From contig NZ_BAABWV010000018.1 in assembly GCF_040365005.1 (NCBI RefSeq), positions 1 to 64,000 on the forward strand: a stretch of DNA of 64,000 nucleotides, written 5' to 3'. Both the position numbers and the translations under genes were made by a program. Position 1 is the first letter of the stretch; each line of letters opens with the position of its first letter. The notes beneath the pieces are model-generated. The model was not told where the DNA came from. It saw nothing but the letters and a program-made list of their open reading frames with translations, and did not search any database. The stretch comes from Antarcticimicrobium sp040365005 (GTDB taxonomy: Bacteria; Pseudomonadota; Alphaproteobacteria; Rhodobacterales; Rhodobacteraceae). Positions 9,831 through 18,609 of this stretch are shown here, piece after piece.

Positions 9831-9860
9831 AAAAGACCCCGGGGCGCAAGCACCCCGGGG
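9831..9860 (-). terminator. rho-independent terminator for the BCCT gene
   Basis: An 8-bp GC-only inverted repeat (9837-9844 with 9853-9860) and an 8-base loop are followed, on the minus strand, by a T-rich tail (TCTTTTGC). It lies 29-58 bases after the BCCT stop codon. Confidence 0.85.
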
Positions 9861-9888
9861 CCGTTGTCAATTGTCGCACCCGTGGCCT

Positions 9889-11529
9889 TCAGCGCCGCTC
9901 GGCCATCAGACCGCGCCAGATCGCCCAGCACATCACCAGCAGGACCACGGTGAACGGCAGCCCGGTGGAGATCACCATGGATTGCAGCGACGACAACCCG
10001 CCGGCCGACAGCAGCAGAACGATCGCCACCGCACCCTCGAAGATGCACCAGAACACCCGCTGCGGCACCGGCGCGTCGACCTTGCCGCCCGCCGTGATGG
10101 TGTCGATCACGAGGCTGCCGGAATCCGACGAGGTGACAAAGAACACCACCACCAGAACGATCCCGATCAACGAGGTGATCCCCGCCAGCGGCAGCACGTC
10201 GAGCATCTTGAACAGCTTGAGTTCAAGCGAGGCCTCCTGCGCGGCGGTATAGCCATCGGCCAGCACCTGGTGGATCGCGACGCCGCCGAACACGCTCATC
10301 CACAGCACGCAGACCAGGCTGGGGATCAGCAGCACGCAGATCACGAACTCGCGCACCGTGCGGCCGCGGCTAACGCGGGCGATGAACATGCCGACGAAGG
10401 GCGACCAGGAGATCCACCACGCCCAGTAGAACGACGTCCAGCCCTGCATGAAGTTGACGTCTTCGCGCCCGACCGGGTTGGAGAGGGCCGGCAGATACTC
10501 CAGATAGGCAAGCAGGTAATCGGCAAAGCCGGTCAATAGCGCCAGCGTCGGCCCGGCCACCAGCACGAAAAGCAGCAGACCAAAGGCCAGCCCCATGTTG
10601 ATCTCGGACAGCACCTTGACCCCGCCGTCGAGGCCACGCAGCACCGAGATCAGCGCGATCGCCGTGATCACCGAGATCAGCACGACCTCGGTCGTGGCCC
10701 CCACCGGGATGCCGAACAGCTCGTTCAGGCCGGCATTGGCCTGGGTCGCGCCGAAGCCGAGCGAGGTCGCCAGGCCGAACAGCGTGGCAAAGACCGCCAG
10801 CACGTCGATCGCGTGGCCCCACCAGCCCCAGACACGTTCGCCCAGCAGCGGGTAGAAGGCCGAGCGAATGGTCAACGGCAACCCCTTGTTGTAGCTGAAC
10901 AGCGCCAGCGCCAGCGCCACCACCGCGTAGATCGCCCAGGGGTGCAGCCCCCAGTGAAAGATCGTCGCGGCAAAGGCCAGCCGCACCGCCGCCTGTTCAT
11001 CACCCGCAGCGGCGCCCAGCGGCGCCCAGTCGGTGCGCACACCGTCCTCGCCCACCACGGTGCCGCCGAAGGACGATGAGAAATGGCTCATCGGTTCGGA
11101 GACGCCATAGAACATCAACCCGATGCCCATGCCGGCGGCGAACAGCATCGCGAACCAGCCGACATAGCTGTAATCCGGTGTCGCCTCTGCCCCGCCCAGC
11201 CGGACCGAACCCGCCGGGGTGACGATCAGCAGCAGGCAGAAAATCACGAAGATGTTGGCGGCTCCCAGAAAGAACCAGTCAAACCCCTTGGTCACCGCCC
11301 CGAACAGCCAGCTGAAGGCGGCCCCGGCCTGTTCCGGCAGCGCGAGCGTGTAGAAGACGAAGGCGATGATCGAAAGCCCCGAGATCAGGAACACCGGGTT
11401 GTGGATGTCCAGCCCAAACGGGCCGATCTGGGTTTCGATGTTGTCCTGACCGATCTCGTAATCGGTGTCGATGATATCCGAATGCCCCTCGGGCTCCGGT
11501 ATCCCCTGGTTTGTCGTATCGTCGGCCAT
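9889..11529 (-). CDS. BCCT family betaine/choline/carnitine transporter
   Basis: This is a secondary transporter of the inner membrane that takes up quaternary ammonium osmolytes, driven by Na+ or H+. There are twelve hydrophobic segments. The family regions GMGIGLMFYGVSEP and FYWAWWISWSPFVGMFIAR (aromatic substrate box) are intact. The start at 11529 is chosen because a strong AGGAGG-type site lies just upstream; the extra 43 codons of the longer frame look like non-coding sequence. From this start it is 546 aa. It lies 37 bp downstream of a universal stress protein gene, a pairing common for BCCT and TRAP carriers. The substrate (betaine, choline or a DMSP-like compound) is not determined. 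Confidence 0.93.
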   Translation of the reverse strand: MADDTTNQGIPEPEGHSDIIDTDYEIGQDNIETQIGPFGLDIHNPVFLISGLSIIAFVFYTLALPEQAGAAFSWLFGAVTKGFDWFFLGAANIFVIFCLLLIVTPAGSVRLGGAEATPDYSYVGWFAMLFAAGMGIGLMFYGVSEPMSHFSSSFGGTVVGEDGVRTDWAPLGAAAGDEQAAVRLAFAATIFHWGLHPWAIYAVVALALALFSYNKGLPLTIRSAFYPLLGERVWGWWGHAIDVLAVFATLFGLATSLGFGATQANAGLNELFGIPVGATTEVVLISVITAIALISVLRGLDGGVKVLSEINMGLAFGLLLFVLVAGPTLALLTGFADYLLAYLEYLPALSNPVGREDVNFMQGWTSFYWAWWISWSPFVGMFIARVSRGRTVREFVICVLLIPSLVCVLWMSVFGGVAIHQVLADGYTAAQEASLELKLFKMLDVLPLAGITSLIGIVLVVVFFVTSSDSGSLVIDTITAGGKVDAPVPQRVFWCIFEGAVAIVLLLSAGGLSSLQSMVISTGLPFTVVLLVMCWAIWRGLMAERR

Positions 11530-11566
11530 CTCAGACCTCCTGTTCGCAAGTATTTCGTTCCGCGGA

Positions 11567-11983
11567 TCAGCCGCGCACCACCATGACCGAGACCTTGGCA
11601 TGACCGCACAGCTTGCCGCCGTTCGAGGGCCAGATGTAATCGACCAGGTTGGGAACATGGCTTTGCATCACCACCAGGTCGGCGCCGATCTCGTCGATGG
11701 CCTTGAACAGGGTTTCGTCGAGGTCGGTCGCGGGGTCGTGGGCAACCACCGCGTGGGCCGAGGCCACGATGCCATGCGTCTCGGCCTGCTGGGCGGCGAA
11801 CGCCTCCAGCCGCGCGGCGTATTCCTCGGGGTTGTGACCCAGGGCCCCCGGCGTTTCGGCCGTCACACCGACATAGACCAGGTCCGCCCCGTAATGACTG
11901 GCCAGGTCCGCCGCGCAATCCAGCGCGCGCTGCAGCTTGTCCAGATGCGCCAGGTCGACCGGCGTCATGATCTTGGAAAACAC
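11567..11983 (-). CDS. universal stress protein (UspA family)
   Basis: This is a 138-aa soluble USP-fold protein, a nucleotide-binding regulator often encoded with osmolyte transporters. It begins FSKIMTPVDLAHLDK. The C-terminus IGADLVVMQSHVPNLVDYIWPSNG then AKVSVMVVRG replaces the canonical GxxGxxxxxxxxG(S/T) ATP loop, so ATP binding is not assured. I place the start at a GTG (11983) because a strong GGAAGGGA site sits 8 bases upstream and the family's first beta strand begins there; the longer ATG frame extends into upstream non-coding sequence. It is probably co-transcribed with the BCCT gene and may modulate it. Confidence 0.85.
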   Translation of the reverse strand: MFSKIMTPVDLAHLDKLQRALDCAADLASHYGADLVYVGVTAETPGALGHNPEEYAARLEAFAAQQAETHGIVASAHAVVAHDPATDLDETLFKAIDEIGADLVVMQSHVPNLVDYIWPSNGGKLCGHAKVSVMVVRG

Positions 11984-12137
11984 GGGTAATGTCCCTTCCT
12001 TTTTTCCCACACGGATCAGGCGGTTCAGGCGGCACAGGCTCGAACCCGCCGGTCCGCGCGGATTTCGCGGACGCACCTGACAGAATGTCGCAGGCACGTG
12101 CCCCCACCGTAATCACGGATCCCGGCGAAATGCAAAG

Positions 12138-12163
12138 AAGCCGCGACCTTTCGACCGCGACTT
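12138..12163 (-). terminator. terminator hairpin after acuI
   Basis: On the minus strand there is an 11-bp stem (with three G-T pairs) closed by a GAAA tetraloop, then CTTTGCATTT. It lies 25 bases beyond the acuI stop codon. Confidence 0.7.
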
Positions 12164-12188
12164 CCGACATTTCCGAACCGGTCGGGGA

Positions 12189-13184
12189 TCAGGCGTTGAC
12201 GTCGACCACCACCCGGCCCTTGACCTGTCCCTTGAGTATATCCGCGCCCAGTTGCGGCAGGTCCGACAGCGTGGCGGGCTGCACCATCGCCTCGAGCTTG
12301 CCCATCGGCAGGTCCTTGGCGATCCGCTCCCAAGCGCGCAAACGGTTGTCATAGGGCTGCATCACGCTGTCGATGCCCAGCAGGTTCACCGCCCGCAGGA
12401 TGAACGGCGTGATCAGCGCCCCGTCGATCGCCGCGCCGCCGGCCAGGCCGATGGCGGCGACCGAGCTGCCGTATTTCATCTGCTTGAGCACCCGACCCAG
12501 CATCGCGCCCGCCACCGCATCGACGCAGCCGGCCCATTGCTCGCTCTCCAGCGGTTTGCGGGTGACCTCGGTCAACTCCTCGCGCGCCACGATCTGGGTT
12601 GCGCCCAGCTCACGCAGGTAGGCCTCCTGCTCCGGGCGTCCGGTCACGGCGGCCACCTCGTAGCCCAGGTTGGCCAGGATCGCGGTGGCGACCGAGCCGA
12701 CACCTCCCGCCGCCCCGGTGACCAGCACCGGCCCATGATCCTTTTGCAGCCCGTGATCCTCCAGAGCCATCACCGCCAGCATCGCGGTCAGGCCGGCGGT
12801 GCCCACCGCCATCGCGGTGCGGCTGTCCAGCCCCTCGGGCAGCGGCACCAGCCAATCGGCCTTGACCCGCGCCTTTTGCGCGTAGCCGCCCCAATGCGCC
12901 TCGCCCACACGCCAGCCGGTCAGCACCACCTTGTCGCCGGGCTTGTAACGGTCATCCGCGCTGGCCTCGACGGTGCCGGCGAAATCGATGCCCGGCACAT
13001 GCGGATACTTGCGCACCAGCCCGGCGCCCGGCCCGATGCAAAGCCCGTCCTTGTAGTTGACGGTGGAGTAATCGACGGCGACCAGAACCTCTGCCTCGGG
13101 CAGATCATCGACTGCGATCTGTTGCACGGCGGCGCTGGTCTTGCCGCTCTCCTCGTCCTTGTCCACTACAAGCGCGTTGAACAT
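12189..13184 (-). CDS. acuI: acrylyl-CoA reductase AcuI-type MDR oxidoreductase
   Basis: This medium-chain dehydrogenase/reductase reduces acryloyl-CoA to propionyl-CoA with NADPH, detoxifying acrylate from DMSP cleavage and serving 3-hydroxypropionate assimilation. It is 331 aa with no zinc ligands. The N-terminal signature is YSTVNYKDGLCIG, followed by YPHVPGIDFAGTV and the cofactor loop VTGAAGGVGSVA. YhdH/AcuI members have the same features. No DMSP lyase or dmdA lies next to it here. A 24-bp palindrome about 100 bases upstream of the start (13286-13309) is a likely operator, consistent with the AcuR-type TetR control known for acuI in Rhodobacter; no acuR gene is in the window. Confidence 0.87.
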   Translation of the reverse strand: MFNALVVDKDEESGKTSAAVQQIAVDDLPEAEVLVAVDYSTVNYKDGLCIGPGAGLVRKYPHVPGIDFAGTVEASADDRYKPGDKVVLTGWRVGEAHWGGYAQKARVKADWLVPLPEGLDSRTAMAVGTAGLTAMLAVMALEDHGLQKDHGPVLVTGAAGGVGSVATAILANLGYEVAAVTGRPEQEAYLRELGATQIVAREELTEVTRKPLESEQWAGCVDAVAGAMLGRVLKQMKYGSSVAAIGLAGGAAIDGALITPFILRAVNLLGIDSVMQPYDNRLRAWERIAKDLPMGKLEAMVQPATLSDLPQLGADILKGQVKGRVVVDVNA

Positions 13185-13285
13185 CGTCTGTCTCCTTCAG
13201 GTTCGGGCAGGTCCCGGATGCTTCGCATGATCCCCGCTGCGGCCCTCTCCCCGGACCGCCAGCGACTCACCGCTCGGGTTTTAAA

Positions 13286-13309
13286 TGTCAGACTTTTAAA
13301 TGTCTGACA
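13286..13309. promoter_or_regulatory. 24-bp palindromic operator upstream of acuI
   Basis: TGTCAGAC (13286-13293) and GTCTGACA (13302-13309) are perfect inverted repeats around an 8-bp A+T centre containing TTTAAA. Length and symmetry fit a TetR-family dimer-pair site. On the minus strand a TTGTCA -35-like hexamer overlaps it, so binding would block acuI transcription. AcuR control is inferred from known biology. Confidence 0.72.
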
Positions 13310-13536
13310 AATGAAAACCTCTCGATGGGGCTGGCGCTTGTCGGTGGCACGTTTCATCCCGCGTCTCCGGAGTATCGGTTCCGGCGCAGGCCAAGGCCAT
13401 CTCTTGCCGGGCAATGCATCGCATTCACCGAGCGGCGGGGTCGCGGATCTTCACCCGTGTCGGCAGCGGATGCTCCAACCGGCGGCGCGGCCCTCGCGTT
13501 CGTCCCAGATCACGATGGAATACGTCCAACCGGTAC

Positions 13537-14664
13537 TCAACGGTAAGCGCGCAAGTAATGGTATTCGAAGGCGCGCTTCAACCAGTGGAACGGCTTGAAA
13601 CCGGGCAGCGCAAAGCTGATCCTCTCGTTCCGGAACACCAGCATCCCGGTGTTTAGCGTGTCCATGATGCAGATGAGTTCGGCCTTGAACCTGGTCGTCG
13701 GCTGCTGTCCGGCCAGCACGGACGCGATATTCTGCGCCACCGCCTTGGCCTGCAGATCCGCCTGGTGCGCCTGCTTGGCCAGCCAGTCTGGCCCCGGGTA
13801 GCTGCCCGCGTCGCCGGCGACCCACAGGTTGGGGTGGCCGCTGACCTGACATGTCGCCTCGGCCTTTACCATGCCGCCGGGCGACAAGGGCAGGCTTGCA
13901 TTCTCCAGCCACTGCGGGCCGGTCATGCCGGGCTGGAACAGGATCAGGTCGGCCTCGATCTCGCCGCCCTCGGTCACCACCTTGCGTTCCTCCAGCCGCA
14001 CCATCTTGTGGCCCAGATGGGTCTCTATCCCACGCTTCTTCATCTCGGTGAGCAGCCCGTCCACAGCCTTCGCGCCCAACCGCTGGCCGGGCCGCGGCGA
14101 GGGGTTGAAGAACACCAGCCGGAACGCGTCGCGCCTTCCCTGGCGGCGCAGCAGGCTGTCGAGGATGAAGAGGAATTCGAACATCGGCCCGCCGCGCATC
14201 GCGCCGGGTTCGTTCGGGTTGGTGGCGAAGCCCACCGCGATGGTGCCGCCCTGCAACGTCGCCAGCTTTCGCTCGATCGCTTCCCCCGAGGCAATGCCCT
14301 GGCAAGGGATGATCGCGTGTTCGACACCGGGCAGCTTGCGGATGAACCGCCCGCCGGTGGCGATGATGACGTGGTCGGCCTGAATCCGACCCTGATCTGT
14401 CTCGATCGTGCGACCGTCGTCCGAAAGACCGGTGACCGAGGCCTCCAGGTGATGCACCCCGTGGCGGGCAAAGAACGGCCCAAGCGCGATGCGCAGCCCC
14501 GCGCCGCTGCGCAGCCCTGCCGGGATCCAGATCGTCGAGGGCAGATAATGCAACTCGTCGCGCGGCGAGATCACAGTGATTTCGGCAGCAACCTTGCGCT
14601 TGCGCAGCTCGCGCACGGCGGTCAACGCGGCGAAACCCGAGCCGAGGATGGCGATCTGGGTCAT
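13537..14664 (-). CDS. FAD-dependent pyridine-nucleotide-disulfide-type oxidoreductase, sulfide:quinone reductase-like
   Basis: This is a 375-aa flavoprotein of the SQR/NDH-2/FCSD superfamily. The N-terminal FAD motif IAILGSGFAALTAV is intact, and the second FAD motif is WVAGDAGSYPGPD. There are three cysteines at C121, C272 and C332. Positions 121 and 332 resemble the catalytic cysteines of sulfide:quinone oxidoreductases, whereas NDH-2 enzymes lack them. The C-terminal amphipathic region (PGFKPFHWLKRAFEYHYLRAYR) could dock on the membrane. It is a single gene. The SQR subtype and whether sulfide is the true substrate are uncertain. Confidence 0.7.
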   Translation of the reverse strand: MTQIAILGSGFAALTAVRELRKRKVAAEITVISPRDELHYLPSTIWIPAGLRSGAGLRIALGPFFARHGVHHLEASVTGLSDDGRTIETDQGRIQADHVIIATGGRFIRKLPGVEHAIIPCQGIASGEAIERKLATLQGGTIAVGFATNPNEPGAMRGGPMFEFLFILDSLLRRQGRRDAFRLVFFNPSPRPGQRLGAKAVDGLLTEMKKRGIETHLGHKMVRLEERKVVTEGGEIEADLILFQPGMTGPQWLENASLPLSPGGMVKAEATCQVSGHPNLWVAGDAGSYPGPDWLAKQAHQADLQAKAVAQNIASVLAGQQPTTRFKAELICIMDTLNTGMLVFRNERISFALPGFKPFHWLKRAFEYHYLRAYR

Positions 14665-14814
14665 GGGGAGGGTCCTTTGAGGTGATCACTTATCGTAATC
14701 CATATCGTGAATGTATCTTTTCGCGGGGCGAGTCAAGGTGGCAGCGCGGGCCGCAGTGGCCTCCGATCATGGCGTCGCCATGGCCCGCGCGGCAGCATGG
14801 GCGTCGCTCTTGCA

Positions 14815-15239
14815 CCTCGCCAGCGCTTCCAGCGGCAAAATGACTTGGTTCCCAAGATGATCCATGCCCGTCTCCATCGCCACGGAGTACGCCAGCTCGC
14901 GCAGCCCCGTGAGACGCCGCGCGCGCTCGTTCGCGTCTGCCCGACGGCGAGATGCGGCCCTCGTCGAAATGCCAGACCGATGCGGAAATCGCCGAATATT
15001 TCCGCAGACACTGCATGACGCCCTACCATCCGTCCTCGACTTGCCGCATGGGCACGGGTTCCGGCGCCGTTGTCGATGGTGGGGCCTTGAAATCCAACGG
15101 GATCGAAGGGCTTTATGTGGCCGATGCCTCGGCCATTCCCGAAATGGTTTCGGGCAACCTGAAGACCACCGTGGTCACGATAGCCGAACGCGGTGCCCGG
15201 TCGATCCTCACCGGCTCGATCCTGCGGCCGGCAGGCTGA
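14815..15239 (+). pseudogene. C-terminal remnant of a GMC (choline-dehydrogenase-like) oxidoreductase
   Basis: The last ~95 codons (14952-15239) encode the GMC oxidoreductase C-terminus: YHPSSTCRMG with the catalytic histidine region, then GIEGLYVADASAIPEMVSGN. Upstream the same protein can be followed only by switching frames: QNDLVPKMIHA in one frame, SIATEYA in the next, and RQLAQPR back in the first. An in-frame stop lies at 14910-14912. The flavin-binding N-terminal ~400 residues are missing. This is a decayed, 5'-truncated gene. The short frame at 14952 could be mis-annotated as a small protein. Confidence 0.85.
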
Positions 15240-15358
15240 CCACGACAGCCGCAAGAGGGCGGCATGAAACATGGGCGCATGGCCCCCGCCATGCGCCCCG
15301 ATGATGGAAACGCGCGACGACCCCGACGACCCCAGAAATATACGGAGAAAGACAGGAA

Positions 15359-16732
15359 ATGGCCAAGGACTGGTTAGAAAACGATCTCACGACCACCGAC
15401 AGCGCGACGGTCCAGGCGATCAACGATTTCAGCGAGGGGCTCCTCGCCTATGAGACCAAGGCGGGCAACGTGATCGCCGCCGCCGATGCCGACCCGGGCT
15501 CGGCCATGGCCAACGCCTATGCAGCGCTGGCCTTCATGTTTCTCGAAAGCCCCGACGCCGGCAAGCTCGCCCTGCCCTACCTCGAACGGGCCGAAGCCGC
15601 CGCATCGGGCGCCAACCGGCGCGAACAGATGAACATCGCCGCAGTGCGCGCCTGGGCCGACGGGGACGTGCCCAAAGCGATCCGTATCGGCAACGAAATC
15701 GCCGACGCCTTCGCCCATGACCTGCCGATGGTCAAGACCACGCAATATCATGAATTCAACCTCGGCAACGCCGCCGGGATGCTGCGGGTGGCCGAGAAGG
15801 TTGCCGATGCCAACCGCGATCTCAGCCACATGCACGGGCTTTCGGCCTTTGCCTATGAGCAATGCCACCTTCTGGGCGATGCCGAGACCGCGGCGCGCAA
15901 GGCGATCGAGCTGAAACGCAAGGAACCCTGGGCACATCACGCGCTGGCCCATGTCCTGATCACCCAGGGCCGCATCGACGAGGGCATCGATTTTCTCGAG
16001 GACGTGTCGCAGACCTGGACCGACCTCAACAGCTTCATGCTGACCCACAACTGGTGGCATCTTTGCCTGAACTACATCAGCAAGGGCCGGTTCGATGAAG
16101 TCCTGAAAGCCTACGACGCCCATATCTGGGGCATCGACAAGTCCTATTCCCAGGACCAGATCGGCGCCGTCTCGCTGCTGTTGCGGCTGGAACTGGTGGG
16201 GGTCGATGTGGGCGACCGATGGAAAGACGTGGCCGAGCACATGAAAGGGCGGACAGCCGATTTCGTCCAGCCCTTCCTGACCATGCAATATCTCTACGGC
16301 CTGGCGCGCGCGAATGCCCCCGAAGCCGATGCGATGATGGCGAACCTGAAGGATTTCGTGGCAAATGCCCCCGGTTTTGTACAAGATACCTGGGTCAACG
16401 TGGCCGAGCCCGCCTGCGAGGGGCTGCTCGCCCACGCCCGCGGCAATCACGAAGAGGTGGTGCGCAAGCTTGGCTCGGCCATCTCGCGCCTGTTCGAGAT
16501 CGGTGGCAGCCACGCCCAGCGGGATCTGTTCGAGCAGGTGCTGCTCGACAGCGTGATCCGCACGGGCCGCTATTCCACCGCGCAACAGATGCTGGAGATG
16601 CGTCGCGGCTACGAACCCTGCTCGGTCCCCAACAATGACAAGCTGGTCGATGTGTACCGGAACCTCGGCCTGCCGCGCGAGGCGGCCCAAGCCCAGGCCC
16701 GCGTCACCCGGGTGCTGGGCGAGGCGCGCTGA
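15359..16732 (+). CDS. tetratricopeptide repeat protein, TTC38-like
   Basis: This is a 457-aa all-helical protein with TPR-type helical pairs across its length, such as GSAMANAYAALAFMFLE, DAETAARKAIELKRKEPWAHHALAHVL and YSTAQQMLEMRRGYE. The pattern HxHgLsAFAyEQ, then a WxxHaLaHV stretch and HNWWHLCLNY, matches the TTC38 (tetratricopeptide repeat protein 38) family found in proteobacteria and animals. It has no signal peptide or membrane segment. A GGAGAAAGACAGGAA leader precedes the ATG. Biochemical function of the family is unknown; it may be a scaffold. It stands alone after the GMC remnant. Confidence 0.75.
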   Translation: MAKDWLENDLTTTDSATVQAINDFSEGLLAYETKAGNVIAAADADPGSAMANAYAALAFMFLESPDAGKLALPYLERAEAAASGANRREQMNIAAVRAWADGDVPKAIRIGNEIADAFAHDLPMVKTTQYHEFNLGNAAGMLRVAEKVADANRDLSHMHGLSAFAYEQCHLLGDAETAARKAIELKRKEPWAHHALAHVLITQGRIDEGIDFLEDVSQTWTDLNSFMLTHNWWHLCLNYISKGRFDEVLKAYDAHIWGIDKSYSQDQIGAVSLLLRLELVGVDVGDRWKDVAEHMKGRTADFVQPFLTMQYLYGLARANAPEADAMMANLKDFVANAPGFVQDTWVNVAEPACEGLLAHARGNHEEVVRKLGSAISRLFEIGGSHAQRDLFEQVLLDSVIRTGRYSTAQQMLEMRRGYEPCSVPNNDKLVDVYRNLGLPREAAQAQARVTRVLGEAR

Positions 16733-17718
16733 CCGGACGACGACCAAGAACAGTCCGAACCTGTCACCGCACCGCATCTTTGATCCCAATCGGGCCTCGT
16801 TCAGCCGAGGTTCCAAAGGGCGGTATCAAGCGGTGACAGGTCCAAAACCGCACATCGGACACGATGATCAAGAACGCCCTCCAGTCATTGCGACTTGAGA
16901 GTTCGTTATGCCACCAGCGGCAAGTCTCTTTCTGGTGGGCCGGATGGTCTTAATTCAAAATGTAATTCCCGGATCGATTTCCGGCGACCCCACGCGAAAT
17001 CCGGGCCGAAAACGCATTGTAATATGGATTCTCCCGTCGTCTCATGGACCCGAAGGCGCCCTGTTGCTCGAGGATGCGGCGATGTCGGGAAGGTAGCTCA
17101 TCCCATTACGTCAGCAATCGTGCGAACGAAAACCGGGCGGAGACAACCGGTCAGGGCAACGGTTGACCCGCAAGTATCAGTTCAGGTTCAGTAGCCAGAG
17201 GCTTTCCGCGGTCTTGTGTCGTGGGGCCAAGCAACCTGGTCGGGGTCGACCTGTTGCAGGACGGTTTTCCCGATGTCGCGTTGCCACAGGCCAGGGAAAG
17301 GAATCGTGCGGTCGACCCACCCGGGTTGATCCTGCTTGGGGCTTGATGCCTCGCCCCCCCCTCGACGGACCACATCTCACGTCACGTACTGCCCACTCAA
17401 TAGGCATCGCCAAAAGGGACACTGGCGAAATGCGACCGCGCACGCCGTGTTGGCGGCCCCCGGGACGCCGGCCACTCCCCGACCCGGAACGACCATTAAA
17501 ATACAATACTTTCAATTTGCTAGAAGAAGAAGCTACCCCAAACATCATCCTGAAGTCGCCCACAGAGAAGCAGGTAATGTAGAAGTCTTCCTTATACTTA
17601 TATTATCAGAAAAACGTATATTTCAGTTGCCCTCCACCTGACCCGCCGTCTTGTTGAAACGCATTCGATGCACCTTCGGGTGCCACCAAGAATACGTCTC
17701 ACCAACACGGAGCCCCCC
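16733..17718. other. gene-free stretch, likely carries the promoter of the hydantoin operon
   Basis: I found no coding sequence that I can support in these ~985 bases. Several 60-140-codon frames exist on both strands but share no motif and overlap one another. The last ~230 bases (from ~17490) are clearly richer in A+T, with runs such as TATACTTATATTATC, and are a plausible promoter region for the ABC gene at 17719. It may be a decayed insertion, but no family is recognisable. Confidence 0.5.
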
Positions 17719-18552
17719 ATGAAACGTACCGGTTTTCTTCTTTCCGCCGCCTTCGCCGCACTGGCGATTCCAGCCCACGCCGAGGGCTACAAGGTCGCGC
17801 TCGACGGAACCTTCGCGCCCCACGCCATGCCCAGCCTCTCGGGCGGTGTTGAAGGGTTCAACGTCGATCTGGCCGCCGCGATCGGCGAAAAGCTCGGCAC
17901 CGAGATCGACGTGATCGCGGCTCAGTTCTCGGGCCTGATCCCGGCGCTGCAAGCGGGCACCTACGATTTCCTCGTCGCGCCCACCACCGTCACCGAAGAG
18001 CGCGCAACCAACCTGCTCTTCTCAGAAGGCTTCATGGACACCAACTTTTCCTTCGTCGTCCCCGCCGGGACCGAGCCGATGGAGGGACTCGAGGCGTTCA
18101 AAGGCAAGACCATCTCGGTCAACAAGGGGTCAGCCTACGAATCCTTCCTGACTGACAAAGCCGAGGAATACGGCTGGACAGTTGTCGCCTATGGCACCAA
18201 CACCGACGCGGTCGAGGCCGTCGCAACCGGGCGCGCCGACGCCAACCTCGCCGGGGCAACCGTCTCGGCTTGGGCCGCCAAGCAAAACCCGAGCATCGAT
18301 CTCAGCTACGAATACTCCACCGGCCTCGTCTGGGCCTTCCCGTTCCGCAAGAACGACACCGAAACCCGCAACAAGATCGACGCCGTCCTGGAATGCCTGA
18401 AGTCTGACGGCACCATGGCCATGCTGTCCGAGAAATGGTTCGGCGTGACCCCGGCCGAAGGGGCCACCATCGTCACCCCGACCCCGGGCTACGGCACCCC
18501 TGGTTTCGACGGCTACGAAGAAACCCCGCATGAGGTCTCCTGCACCTTCTGA
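17719..18552 (+). CDS. amino-acid-type ABC transporter periplasmic binding protein
   Basis: This is a 277-aa secreted solute-binding protein of family 3 (HisJ/GlnH type). The start at 17719 gives a clean Sec signal peptide (MKRTGFLLSAAFAALAIPAHA, cleavage after AHA) and a GGAG site upstream. The mature protein has the family order: VEGFNVDLAAAIGEKLG, then the LIPALQAGTYDFLVAPTTVTEERA hinge region, then FKGKTISVNKGS. It heads the operon with an ATPase and two His/Glu-type permeases, followed by hydantoin-processing enzymes, so its ligand is probably a hydantoin, N-carbamoyl amino acid or related ureide. Confidence 0.9.
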   Translation: MKRTGFLLSAAFAALAIPAHAEGYKVALDGTFAPHAMPSLSGGVEGFNVDLAAAIGEKLGTEIDVIAAQFSGLIPALQAGTYDFLVAPTTVTEERATNLLFSEGFMDTNFSFVVPAGTEPMEGLEAFKGKTISVNKGSAYESFLTDKAEEYGWTVVAYGTNTDAVEAVATGRADANLAGATVSAWAAKQNPSIDLSYEYSTGLVWAFPFRKNDTETRNKIDAVLECLKSDGTMAMLSEKWFGVTPAEGATIVTPTPGYGTPGFDGYEETPHEVSCTF

Positions 18553-18609
18553 TCCCATGACCTGCCTGGCGGGGCGCCCGTCGTCCCGCCGACCATCGAA
18601 AGCGAACCC

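Noticed and set aside
12113..12188. riboswitch or attenuator between the universal stress gene and acuI
   Set aside because: The only clear structure is the simple hairpin that serves as the acuI terminator.
12252..13307. 351-codon plus-strand frame opposite acuI
   Set aside because: It is antisense to a well-conserved MDR gene and its composition is typical of a GC-rich shadow.
14684..14709. operator-like half repeats (TGATCA, TATCGTGAATG) upstream of the SQR-like gene
   Set aside because: The symmetry is weak and no known regulator motif is matched; not strong enough to list as a feature.
15374..16816. 480-codon minus-strand frame opposite the TPR gene
   Set aside because: It is a shadow frame; the plus strand encodes clear TPR helices and has a good ribosome site.
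16895..17582. several 60-140-codon frames on both strands in the gap before the hydantoin operon
   Set aside because: They overlap each other, lack motifs, and the region shows no consistent coding strand.
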